This document shows positions 17,062 through 25,238 of a stretch of 64,000 nt of DNA, one piece after another (the stretch's first letter is position 1; every line of letters begins with the position of its first letter). Both the position numbers and the translations under genes were made by a program. This DNA comes from DASPSM01 sp036008465 (lineage in GTDB: Bacteria > Planctomycetota > Planctomycetia > Planctomycetales > Planctomycetaceae). The stretch lies in NCBI GenBank assembly GCA_036008465.1, contig DASYNP010000091.1, positions 62,001 to 126,000 on the forward strand, written 5' to 3'. The notes below the pieces were generated by a model, which saw nothing but the letters and a program-made list of their open reading frames with translations, was not told where the DNA came from and made no database searches.

Positions 17062-17922
17062 TTACGCCTTGCCTTTGGTGACCACGAAGCCGGATCGCTT
17101 GAGGGCCAGCGAGAGTGCGTCGGCCAGGTTGGCCTTGGTGGTCACCCCCTGCAGATCGACCCCCAAATGCACAATCGTTTGGGCGATCTGCGGACGCACG
17201 CCGCTGATGATGCAGTCTGCCCCCATCAACCGAATGGCAGTCACCGTTTTCAGCAGGTGCTGTGCGACGAGGGTGTCGACCGTCGGCACTCCCGTGATGT
17301 CGATAATGGCGATTTCCGCTCCCTGCTCAACGATGCGTTGCAAGAGCGATTCCATCACCAGCTGCGTTCGGGCGCTATCGAGCGTGCCGATCATGGGCAC
17401 CGCCAGCACCCCCTCCCACAGTTTGACGACGGGGGTCGAGAGCTCGAGTAATTCTTCTTGCTGCCGATTGATCACCTCTTCGCGCTTCTTTTGGAAGGCT
17501 CGCACCGTCAGCAGGCCCATGCGGTCGAGCAGTTCCGACGCCTGCCACGTCTCCTCGGCCAGCGCCTCGCCGTCCTTCGAGAATTCGCTCCGGAGCCGCT
17601 CGAATATCGGCTTCTTCAGCGAGAAAACAAACATGGCCGTCTGATCGGAGCTGAAACCCTGTCGCACACGCTCCTGCGACAATTCTTCGAGAAAGGCGCC
17701 AATCTCTTTCCAGTGGGCCCCCGTGATGTCGGTGACGTCGCCGGACTGCGAGGCATGTTGCAAGAGCGACAAGAATTCCTGAGCCTGACCGCGCAACTCC
17801 TTTTCGCTGATGCGCGAGTCCTTGTTCGCTCCGGCCGACTGCAGCTGCTTCATCCAGTCTGAGAGCAATTCCGCTTCGTACTTTTTCAATACGAGTGCCG
17901 TTCGCGATTGGCCTTTCGCCAT
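17062..17922 (-). CDS. rsbR: RsbR-like stressosome sensor (helical N-domain + STAS)
   Basis: The 286-residue protein has a helical N-terminal domain of about 155 residues (like the non-haem globin-fold sensor part of RsbR) and a C-terminal STAS domain. The two phosphorylation sites of Bacillus RsbRA (Thr171, Thr205) correspond to Ser183 in GTLDSARTQL and Thr217 in VPTVDTLVAQ. SGVRPQIAQTIVHLGVDL is characteristic of RsbR. It is the first gene of the operon and the likely sensory subunit; the N-domain shows no PAS, haem or membrane motif that would name the signal. The Ser in place of the first Thr may still be phosphorylated. Confidence 0.93.
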   Translation of the reverse strand: MAKGQSRTALVLKKYEAELLSDWMKQLQSAGANKDSRISEKELRGQAQEFLSLLQHASQSGDVTDITGAHWKEIGAFLEELSQERVRQGFSSDQTAMFVFSLKKPIFERLRSEFSKDGEALAEETWQASELLDRMGLLTVRAFQKKREEVINRQQEELLELSTPVVKLWEGVLAVPMIGTLDSARTQLVMESLLQRIVEQGAEIAIIDITGVPTVDTLVAQHLLKTVTAIRLMGADCIISGVRPQIAQTIVHLGVDLQGVTTKANLADALSLALKRSGFVVTKGKA

Positions 17923-18331
17923 TCGTCAGTTCCTTTGCCGATCTTTCGGCGGCAAGCCGCGTGAGTTCAAACGGGGCGGGAGCCACCGCAAATCTTGCGC
18001 CGCTCGACAGGAAGTGGACTTGAGGAAGTCCTGCATTCGCGACAACGCGCTAACTCGAAGAAGCCCAGTATGAAGAAGCCCAATATAGCGGCGATGGGGG
18101 CTTACGGTATCGAGTGTCGGAGTCCCCCCAAGAGCGAATTCAAGCGGAACCGAGGGTCAGAGCTTTGCGGGGCTTGACTCTTCGAGTCTGATCAACGTTG
18201 GTACATCCCGACTGGTCGGCCTCTAAAACGGGATTCGCGGCCGCGGACTCAATCTGACACCCGAGGGCGGGCGAAGCCCCCGCCCCTGGCGCCAGCAGAG
18301 GGCCATGAATGGCCCCAAAACTTTCGAAGTT

Positions 18332-18351
18332 GTTTCCACGGGCGTGGAAAC
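18332..18351. repeat. Near-palindrome, 9-bp arms
   Basis: GTTTCCACG at 18332-18340 is followed after two bases by CGTGGAAAC at 18343-18351. The arms are perfect. It could form a small hairpin or a protein-binding dyad in the rsbR upstream region. Confidence 0.6.
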
Positions 18352-18444
18352 TCGGGGTTCTCGACTTCGGGTTTTGCCTGTAGGCTGGAGGTAGGGCTCG
18401 TGCTCGCGACAGACAATCGCGTGCGCGTCGGCGGTCTGCCAGTA

Positions 18445-18463
18445 CGGCAGGCTGCGCCTGCCG
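18445..18463. repeat. REP-like hairpin, 8-bp arms
   Basis: CGGCAGGC at 18445-18452 and GCCTGCCG at 18456-18463 are perfect arms around a TGC loop. The surrounding text (AGTACGGCAGGC) resembles dispersed palindromes seen between genes in GC-rich genomes, but copy number cannot be judged from one window. Confidence 0.6.
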
Positions 18464-18757
18464 AGTGGCTGCCGTCGGCGTCTTTGCCGCCCCAGATGTT
18501 CGAACGCCTGGGGGCGAACCGAAGACGGTTCGACCTCAGCCACTCCGGCGTTCTCGGTCGGACAGAATCGATCCGGTGGGGAAAAGATCCCCGGCGGGGA
18601 CAAAACTTTCGTTCCCGGCGGGATGGGGATCCTTTTTTGATAGAGGGGAAGGATCCCCGGCGACCGCGGCGGTTGGGACGGGACACGAGGGTCGGGACGG
18701 GACACTTTCGCAATCATGGCCAAGCGGACCGAATCGGCTGTCGCTGCCCGGGGGGTT

Positions 18758-18814
18758 GGGTCGGGTCACGAATTTTTAATAGGTCGATGACCCGCCAAAT
18801 TGGTGACCCGACCC
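18758..18814. repeat. 12-bp inverted repeat with 33-nt loop
   Basis: GGGTCGGGTCAC at 18758-18769 pairs perfectly with GTGACCCGACCC at 18803-18814. The loop is AT-rich (AATTTTTAATA) and contains another TGACCCG. It lies about 190 bases before the NTF2-like gene and could be an RNA structure or operator. Confidence 0.6.
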
Positions 18815-19003
18815 CGCCACCCGAGGTGGGACAACTTCAAGAACCGCGATTTGTCCCGGCTTAAGCATCAGTGCAAAAACGATTTACGGTGAAAGCTGAC
18901 GTGGGACTGGACCTGCGGGCCGCTACAATTTCCGTCTGGATCGTTGTGGGATTTGTCGCCACATTCATTGCCAGGCGCACTCGATGCGAGGGGAGACAAA
19001 GCC

Positions 19004-19369
19004 ATGTCCAACAGCATCTCGACTTTGCTTACGCGCAATCTATCCGACGTTTTCGGCGAAAACGACCCCGCGCGGCGTCGCGCAGCAATCGGCGAGATCT
19101 ATGCTGAGGATTGCGTGTTCTACGATCCCCGCAAGGGCGTCTACCGTGGCCGCGACGAGATCGATCGGGTCGCGGGCGCGATCAGGGCGACTCACCCTGA
19201 CTTTCGATATCAGCCCAGTGCCGCGCCCGAGGAATTGGGCGATGGCGGGCGGATCAAATGGGTCTCGGGCCGCCCGGGCGAGGCACCCGCTTACGCCGGG
19301 ACCGATTTCATCATTGCCCGGGACGGCCGGATTGCTGCCCTTTATCTCTTTTTCGACGAGCTACCGTGA
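19004..19369 (+). CDS. Small NTF2-like (SnoaL-type) protein
   Basis: The 121-residue protein has the cone-like NTF2 pattern: a first helix (STLLTRNLSDVFGENDPARR), EIYAEDCVFYDPRKGVYRGRDEI, and strands ending FIIARDGRIAALYLFFDELP. SnoaL-like proteins are small-molecule isomerases, hydrolases or binding proteins. The ATG at 19004 is preceded by GAGGGGAGA nine bases upstream, which decides the start over an in-frame upstream ATG at 18944. It stands alone between the repeat-rich region and the convergent glycosyltransferase gene. The catalytic residues cannot be assigned by reading. Confidence 0.8.
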   Translation: MSNSISTLLTRNLSDVFGENDPARRRAAIGEIYAEDCVFYDPRKGVYRGRDEIDRVAGAIRATHPDFRYQPSAAPEELGDGGRIKWVSGRPGEAPAYAGTDFIIARDGRIAALYLFFDELP

Positions 19370-19558
19370 GCGGTTTTTGTCTGAAGGACTCGCCGACGGT
19401 CAATATCCAGTGAGTTGAACTCCCGATCAATCGCCGACTTTCGTCCAGGATGCACCCCCACTACGGACGCGACGCGGGTCCGGACACCTTCGAGCATCCC
19501 GAGGATCGAAATAGTCCAACACGTTGGTGGAAACCGCGACTGGGGAGCGCGGGGTTCG

Positions 19559-20869
19559 CTAGGCAGCCGCGCGTTTGTCGGGCGCGACGTCTGGCGACGA
19601 CTTGCTGCTTTGAACCATCGCCGGCTGAACGGGGAACGGGATCGTCGCAGGGGTGGGAGCGATCATCGCCGCCAGTTCGTCCAGCAGGCGCTGGGCTAGA
19701 ACATTGCGGTCGAAGTGCCGGGCGACGTAGTCGCGACCGTGGGAGTAGGACGCGCGATCGCGGGCGATCGACTCGATGCCCGCCAGCAGCGACTCTTGGT
19801 CTTCGGGCGTCATCGCCAGACCGGCTCGGCCAGAGAGCACGATTCGCTGGGCCTGTCCGTTGACGCCCATCAAGATGGGGACGTTCATGGCCATGATCTC
19901 GAAAATCTTCGAGGGGATCACGGTCTCGAAAAGGTCGGTCTTCCTGAGATGGACCAGGCAGGCGTCGCAGCTGGCAATGACTTCGGCAATCCTCGACTTT
20001 GGCACCAGGCCCGTGAAGACAACCTGGTCGAGGCCTTCGGCCCGGCACACGTTTTCCAGCCGACTTCGCTCGGCACCATCGCCGACGATCCAGAAGACGA
20101 TGTCGTCGCGACCGGTCTCCTTTAATTTGCGGGCGGCCCGGACGATCACGTCTAACCCGTGAGCCATTCCGACGGTACCGATGTAGGCGCAAACAAATCG
20201 CCCGTCTCCCCGCCACTGAGAGCGTACCTGCCGAGTGGGCCGTTGGGGCAGGAATTGGGAGACGTCGACGCCGTTCGGGACGACGGCGATTTTTTCCTCG
20301 GGCACGCCGCGGCGGATCAGTTGATCCCGATATCCGTCGCCGACGGTGACGATCTGTTTGGCGGTCGCGTACATCCGCCGTTCGAGGACTTCGAGAACCC
20401 GCATGACTGGCGAGCGTTTCATGGCCCCGACCGTCACAATCGACTCGGGCCAGATGTCGCGAATCTCCAACAGCAGGGGACGGCGCAAGATCCAGCGACA
20501 CAACACGCCCGCCCAGCCGCAAAAGAATTGCGGCGAGGTCGCCACGATTGCGTCGACGTTGCGCACCCACATCGCGCAGAGGGTCGCGCAGAGCATGTAG
20601 CTCAAATAGTTGATCGTGCGGCCCAAAAAGCCCTTATTGGGCGACAGCCAGGTCCAGACGCGCAGGACGCGGATGCCGTCCACCCATTCGCGGCTCAACC
20701 AGGAATTCTTGTAACCTGGGGCGACAACTCCCGTCGGACAGTTTGGAGCGCAGGTGATCACCGTCACGCGATGTCCGGCCGCCACCCAGCGCCGGCAGTG
20801 CTCGTACGTCCGCGTGGCCGGAGCATTCACCTCCGGCGGAAAGTAATGCGACAGGAAAAGCACGTGCAT
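19559..20869 (-). CDS. Glycosyltransferase family 4, WbuB-like
   Basis: The 436-residue protein starts MHVLFLSHYFPPEVNAPATR, the typical opening of WbuB/WcaI-type GT-B glycosyltransferases that act on lipid-linked O-antigen units. The C-terminal half has VVPNGVDVSQF, FVCAYIGTVGMAHGLDVIV, FWIVGDGAERSRLE and the acidic E-x7-E-type region KIFEIMAMNVPILMGV. A hydrophobic stretch in the N-terminal half (INYLSYMLCATLCAMWV) suggests membrane attachment. It is the last gene in a leftward cluster with a methyltransferase and an asparagine synthase, so it probably helps build a surface polysaccharide. Sugar donor unknown. Confidence 0.9.
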   Translation of the reverse strand: MHVLFLSHYFPPEVNAPATRTYEHCRRWVAAGHRVTVITCAPNCPTGVVAPGYKNSWLSREWVDGIRVLRVWTWLSPNKGFLGRTINYLSYMLCATLCAMWVRNVDAIVATSPQFFCGWAGVLCRWILRRPLLLEIRDIWPESIVTVGAMKRSPVMRVLEVLERRMYATAKQIVTVGDGYRDQLIRRGVPEEKIAVVPNGVDVSQFLPQRPTRQVRSQWRGDGRFVCAYIGTVGMAHGLDVIVRAARKLKETGRDDIVFWIVGDGAERSRLENVCRAEGLDQVVFTGLVPKSRIAEVIASCDACLVHLRKTDLFETVIPSKIFEIMAMNVPILMGVNGQAQRIVLSGRAGLAMTPEDQESLLAGIESIARDRASYSHGRDYVARHFDRNVLAQRLLDELAAMIAPTPATIPFPVQPAMVQSSKSSPDVAPDKRAAA

Positions 20870-20905
20870 GACTCAGCTCGCGAACCGACCCTGCAGGGAT
20901 CCCCC

Positions 20906-21670
20906 TCAGTGAGTGGTCGCCAGACTCAAGCGGCCGGCGTTGCGGTTCCGGACAGAGATTGGCTTCGAGAGACGCCCGATCATGACCACGCGGAACGGCG
21001 AAAGCGGAGGAACCGAGTTGACCAACCGCTCGTAGGCGAGGCCGGCGACGTAAGTCAGGGCCGTCATTCGCAGATATTCGGGCCGCCCTTCGATGAGTCG
21101 CAGTTCGTCGACGGCAAAGTCCGCCTCTCGAGCCAGGCGCCGAATCGCCGCTGGCGTATTGGCGCGGTAAAGCGTTGGAAACGTATCGGCCTTGGCCCGC
21201 CCACGCAGCCGATTGACGAATTGATGAGCGCCGTGCGGCGTGAGCCGGGCGATCATCGGCACGTAGTGAAGGCGATTCGGAGTCTTGAAGAGGAAGATGC
21301 CCCCCGGCTTGAGGGTCCGCCGCACTTCGCGGAAGGCATCGATCGGATTGGGAAGATGCTCGAGGACGTTGTCCGAAAAAACCAGGTCGAACGATTCATC
21401 CTCAAACGGGATTTCCTCGCCGACGCCCACCCTGCCCTCATCCAGAGCGGCGTTGGTCAGCACGCGGGGATCAGGATCGACGCCGCACACGTTGCGGACC
21501 AATCCCCGGATGTTCATCTGGCGCACGATCCCGGCCCCGGCTCCTAAGTCGAGCACCGTCCAATCCGGTTGCGCAGCGCCGAGAACCGTTTGGCGAAACA
21601 GTTCGTCGTCCCAGTTGTCGTGGAAATTGGCGTAAAAGGTCTGATCCATCCACTGCACCAGACTTCGCAT
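20906..21670 (-). CDS. Class I SAM-dependent methyltransferase
   Basis: From the ATG at 21670 the protein has 254 residues. It has the SAM motif VLDLGAGAGIVRQM, CGVDPDPRV, and the substrate-side motif FDLVFSDNVLEHLPNPIDAF, followed by GGIFLFKTPNRLHYV. The frame continues upstream to 21826, but that part has no family features and would run through the asnB end. The C-terminal third has a hydrophobic helix (MTALTYVAGLAYERLV), seen in glycan-linked methyltransferases. It lies 35 bases downstream of asnB copy 2 and 36 bases upstream of the WbuB-like gene, so it is part of the same operon. Confidence 0.87.
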   Translation of the reverse strand: MRSLVQWMDQTFYANFHDNWDDELFRQTVLGAAQPDWTVLDLGAGAGIVRQMNIRGLVRNVCGVDPDPRVLTNAALDEGRVGVGEEIPFEDESFDLVFSDNVLEHLPNPIDAFREVRRTLKPGGIFLFKTPNRLHYVPMIARLTPHGAHQFVNRLRGRAKADTFPTLYRANTPAAIRRLAREADFAVDELRLIEGRPEYLRMTALTYVAGLAYERLVNSVPPLSPFRVVMIGRLSKPISVRNRNAGRLSLATTH

Positions 21671-21705
21671 TCGCGGCTCCTGAAAGTCGGCCTGCAACCG
21701 AAGGT

Positions 21706-23688
21706 TCAAGCAGCAGGCACAAGCCCGGGACGTTCCGAGCGCGCCTTTGGCGATCGCACGGCAGTCGCCGCGGGGTTTTGATCGATAAATTTTTGAGCCC
21801 AAATTTCCAAGGTCAGCAACGCCCATTGCAGCATGTAATAGTCAGCTCGCCCTGACTGACTCTGGTTTCGCAGACGTTGCACGACATCGGGTTGAAACCA
21901 TCCGCGTGTTTCGATGGCCCGCGGGCTCATCAGGTCGTTCCACATCGAACCCAAGTCGTGTCGCAGCCAGTGACGATAGGGAGCGCCGAAACCGGCCTTT
22001 GGGCGGTCGATGATCTCGTTTGGCACAATTCCCCGAGCCGCACGTCGCAAGATCGCCTTGGGAACGGGGTCGAGCTTTTGGGAGGCCGAGAGCGAAGTGC
22101 CCAACTCGACAACTTCCTGGTCGAGCAAGGGGACGCGGGCCTCGATGCCAACGGCCATCCCCATCTTGTCGGTATAGAGCAAGTTATGGCTGGGCAGATA
22201 AACGGACAGGTCTCGCTCGAGAAAGCGGTCGATCTCGCCCAATCCGCCGGTGCGCATTCGTCGCAGACAATCCGCGTCCGCTTGGGACTGACTGAGCGCG
22301 TGGACAACGGCCGGCGATTGGATGCTGCGGACGGTGGAATCGGCGGTTGACTTGCAATACGCGAGAAATCGCTCGTCGGGCGAGCGGTGAATCTCACGGA
22401 GCACTCGTTTGACTCGCCGCAATGTCGCCCCGACCGGCCCCCCAAACGCGCCCGGTAGCAGATTCCCGCACTGCGCAAGACCGGCCCGCGCCGCTTGAGG
22501 AAAGCGGTCGAACTGGCTCAGAGTCCGCAAAAGGGCGTAGCGCGGATAGCCGCCGAAAAGCTCGTCGGCCCCCTGCCCCGAAAGCAAGACCTTGGTGCCG
22601 TGCTCTTTGGCGAGCTGACAAATCAGGAAGCATGTGATGGCGGCCGGATCGGCAATCGGCTCGTCGAGGTGATAGACGATCTCAGGCAACAAGCGGGCGA
22701 TCTGTGGGCCGATTTCGACTTCATGAAAGTCGAGACCCAGCGACGCGACCAGCTTGCGTGCGTAGGGCGCGTCGTCGTGAGCCCGGTCGAGCCGGTTCGA
22801 TTTCGCCGGATAGGTAATTGTGTAGCTGCGAAACGGATTGTCGCGACCCGATTCGGCAGCGGCGATCGCCGTGATCAGACTGCTGTCGAGGCCGCCGCTC
22901 AAGAAAGAGCCAATGGGAACGTCCGAGACGAGTTGCCGCCTGGTAGCGTGGGTGACGGCAGAGCGCAGCCGTTCGACGTCTCTCGGATCCTCTTTCTGCG
23001 CGTCTCCGCTGAATTGCGGCCGCCAGTACTGCCGGATTTCAGCAGTCGCGTTGCGCGCCCGCCAGCGCAGCAGGCTTCCGGGGGGCAGCCGACGGATCCC
23101 CGCCAGCGCAGTGCGATCTGAGCAGGAATGGCAAAACGTGAGATGCTGTTGAATGGTTTGAAAATCGGGCTCGCGACGGACGTCGGGGTGGGTGCACAGG
23201 GCCTTGATCTCGCTGGCGAACAGGAGCGATCCGGCCTGCGGCTCGGCGTAGTAGAGCGGCTTGATTCCCAACGGATCGCGGACGACGAGCAGTTCACGTT
23301 CGCGATCGTCCCAGAACGCGAAGGCGAACATCCCGTTGAGCCGCTCGACGAACGCAGGCCCCCAGCGGATGAGTCCGTGGAGCAAAACCTGCGTGTCGCC
23401 CGACGACGTTTGACGGAGGCCGCTGCTCGCCAAAGAGGCCCGAAGCTCGCGGAAATTGTAGATTTCGCCGTTGAAGACGAGTGTGAAACGCCCGTCCTCA
23501 GACGTCATCGGTTGGGCGGCCTGCTCGGACAAATCGAGGATGGCCAAACGGACGTGGCCGAGCGCGACTTGCGAGCGAGGAGATTCAAAGACGCCGCTAC
23601 CGTCGGGCCCGCGATGCGCTTGCGCAGCGTTCATCTGATCGATCAGGCCTGGGACAAAACGGCCCACAAGGCCTGCAATGCCACACAT
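21706..23688 (-). CDS. asnB: Asparagine synthase (glutamine-hydrolysing), copy 2
   Basis: The 660-residue protein starts MCGIAGLVGRF, exposing Cys2 as the amidotransferase nucleophile; the in-frame upstream start would mask it and is rejected. The glutaminase part has AHRGPDGSGVF and FNGEIYNFRELR; the synthetase part has SGGLDSS at residues 264-270 and LLSGQGADELFGGYPRY. It differs clearly from the copy at 826, so the two are not a recent duplication. It heads a leftward glycan cluster (asnB, methyltransferase, glycosyltransferase). A role in amidating a glycan or lipid intermediate is plausible from context. Confidence 0.93.
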   Translation of the reverse strand: MCGIAGLVGRFVPGLIDQMNAAQAHRGPDGSGVFESPRSQVALGHVRLAILDLSEQAAQPMTSEDGRFTLVFNGEIYNFRELRASLASSGLRQTSSGDTQVLLHGLIRWGPAFVERLNGMFAFAFWDDRERELLVVRDPLGIKPLYYAEPQAGSLLFASEIKALCTHPDVRREPDFQTIQQHLTFCHSCSDRTALAGIRRLPPGSLLRWRARNATAEIRQYWRPQFSGDAQKEDPRDVERLRSAVTHATRRQLVSDVPIGSFLSGGLDSSLITAIAAAESGRDNPFRSYTITYPAKSNRLDRAHDDAPYARKLVASLGLDFHEVEIGPQIARLLPEIVYHLDEPIADPAAITCFLICQLAKEHGTKVLLSGQGADELFGGYPRYALLRTLSQFDRFPQAARAGLAQCGNLLPGAFGGPVGATLRRVKRVLREIHRSPDERFLAYCKSTADSTVRSIQSPAVVHALSQSQADADCLRRMRTGGLGEIDRFLERDLSVYLPSHNLLYTDKMGMAVGIEARVPLLDQEVVELGTSLSASQKLDPVPKAILRRAARGIVPNEIIDRPKAGFGAPYRHWLRHDLGSMWNDLMSPRAIETRGWFQPDVVQRLRNQSQSGRADYYMLQWALLTLEIWAQKFIDQNPAATAVRSPKARSERPGLVPAA

Positions 23689-23859
23689 CGCGCCCCCCAA
23701 TCCTTTGGCCGCGCCCAAAGCGGCTGGTTGGTATCAAATCGCCAGAACTGACGCAAGATGGGATGTCGGCGTTGTCTCGGTTGATTGCTTTTGCTACCAC
23801 ACGCGGCGGCCGCGGGCGCCGTTTGTCTGGCCGCCCCAAGCGTTTCTCTGAGAATCGAT

Positions 23860-25089
23860 ATGAGAATCGGCATCGACGCCTCAAATTTGCGCGGCGGAGG
23901 TGGGGTCACCCACCTCGCGGCGTTGTTGTCGCACGTTGATGTCGCGGATGCGGGAATCGAGCGGGTCATCGTCTGGGGGGCCAGCGCCGCACTTCGGCGG
24001 CTTGCCGAGCGGCACCGGCTGGTGAAATCAAATCCCCCAGCGCTCGAGCGATCGCCCGTGCACCGGCTCGCGTGGCGACACCGCACACTCCCGCAGCTTG
24101 CTCGGGACCAATGCGACATACTCTTCGCGCCCGGCGGCCTCTGTACCGATCATTTTCATCCCGTGGTCACCATGTCGCGCAACATGCTTCCCTTCCAGTT
24201 GCGCGAAATGTCGCGTTACGGGATCTCACGGATGCTGTTGCGCCTGGGAATTCTGCGGGCCGCTCAGCGGCGATCGTTTCAGATTGCCGATGGCGTGATC
24301 TTCCTTTCGAATTTCGCGCGAGACACGGTGCTGCGCACCACGGGTCCGCTGCGCGGTCAGACGACCGTCATTCCGCATGGCGTCGAGTCGCGATTCTTCA
24401 GCGAGCCGCGCCGCCAGCGTGCAGCGGGGGACTTCACCCCGGACGATCCGATGCGATTGCTGTACGTGTCAATCGTCGACGTTTACAAGCATCAAGGGAA
24501 CGTTGCCGAAGCCGTCGCCCGTTTGCGCCAAGAAGGGCTGCCGATCTCAATTGAGTTCGTGGGGGACGCGTATCCGCCGGCCGCCAGGCAATTACGGCGA
24601 GCGATGAGGGCACGCGATCCGGAGGGACATTTCTTAAAGTACTGCGGCCCCGTGGAGCATGCCGAGTTGCCGCGCGCTTATCATTCCGCCGACGGATTCG
24701 TATTCGCGTCGAGCTGCGAGAACTTGCCAAATATTCTGCTAGAAGCGATGGCCTCGGGTTTGCCGATCGCTTGCTCAAACCGCCCGCCCATGCCGGAAGT
24801 GTTGGGGCAGGCCGGCGTCTATTTCGACCCATTGCGTCCGGAGCAGATTGAAGCGGCTTTGCGTGCCCTGTTCCAGAATGCCGAATTGCGGAAACATTAT
24901 GCGCTTGCGGCGCACGAGCGGGCCGAACAGTTCTCGTGGAGCGCCTGCGCTCGCGACACATTCCGCTTCCTCTCCGATGTTTGCAAGCTGCGCCCTGCGG
25001 AGAGTCGATTCGGGGATCGAAAACCAACGGGCCCATGGACGAAGGCGGAAGCGGTCGGCGCCGGCATGCCAGCGCATCGCATAGGTTAA
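23860..25089 (+). CDS. Glycosyltransferase family 4 (GT-B)
   Basis: From the ATG at 23860 the protein is 409 residues. It opens MRIGIDASNLRGGGGVTHL, has a donor-side domain with VIPHGVESRFFSEP and LLYVSIVDVYKHQGNVAEAV, and the retaining GT4 signature GFVFASSCENLPNILLEAMASGLPIACS with the two conserved Glu residues, followed by FDPLRPEQIEAAL. It diverges from asnB copy 2; the 171 bases between them must hold both promoters. It likely adds a sugar in the same surface-glycan pathway. Donor and acceptor are unknown. Confidence 0.9.
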   Translation: MRIGIDASNLRGGGGVTHLAALLSHVDVADAGIERVIVWGASAALRRLAERHRLVKSNPPALERSPVHRLAWRHRTLPQLARDQCDILFAPGGLCTDHFHPVVTMSRNMLPFQLREMSRYGISRMLLRLGILRAAQRRSFQIADGVIFLSNFARDTVLRTTGPLRGQTTVIPHGVESRFFSEPRRQRAAGDFTPDDPMRLLYVSIVDVYKHQGNVAEAVARLRQEGLPISIEFVGDAYPPAARQLRRAMRARDPEGHFLKYCGPVEHAELPRAYHSADGFVFASSCENLPNILLEAMASGLPIACSNRPPMPEVLGQAGVYFDPLRPEQIEAALRALFQNAELRKHYALAAHERAEQFSWSACARDTFRFLSDVCKLRPAESRFGDRKPTGPWTKAEAVGAGMPAHRIG

Positions 25090-25148
25090 GTCGAGGAATG
25101 TCCCGCAACTTTCGCGGCAGCGTCGTGCTAGTCGTTTAGCACTTGGAA

Positions 25149-25192
25149 ATCCCCGCGAGGTCGGTCCTAGTCGGCAGAGACCCCGCGGGGAT
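25149..25192. repeat. 14-bp imperfect inverted repeat between glycosyltransferase and FAD gene
   Basis: Arms at 25149-25162 and 25179-25192 match at 13 of 14 positions, with CCCCGCG cores and a 16-base loop. It lies 60 bases after the glycosyltransferase stop and 47 before the next start, followed by a short A run rather than T. It may be a weak terminator for the gene on its left or an mRNA leader structure for the FAD protein. Confidence 0.5.
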
Positions 25193-25238
25193 AAAATGGA
25201 AGCTGTTGGGTTCCGCGATTTCGGCACGTACGGGCCGC

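Larger units (their letters stand above)
17923..19003. other. Gene-free, hairpin-rich intergenic region
   Basis: About 1.08 kb separates rsbR (leftward) from the NTF2-like gene (rightward), so promoters for both must lie here. No ORF with protein-like sequence was recognised. Bases 18240-18830 are full of short inverted and direct repeats: a 9-bp stem at 18332-18351, an 8-bp stem at 18445-18463, GATCCCCGGCG twice near 18594 and 18652, GGGACGGGACAC at 18675 and 18694, and a 12-bp inverted repeat at 18758-18814. This looks like accumulated non-coding repeat sequence. Confidence 0.7.

Noticed and set aside
18240..18830. CRISPR array
   Set aside because: The repeats differ from each other, are unevenly spaced, and no cas gene is nearby.
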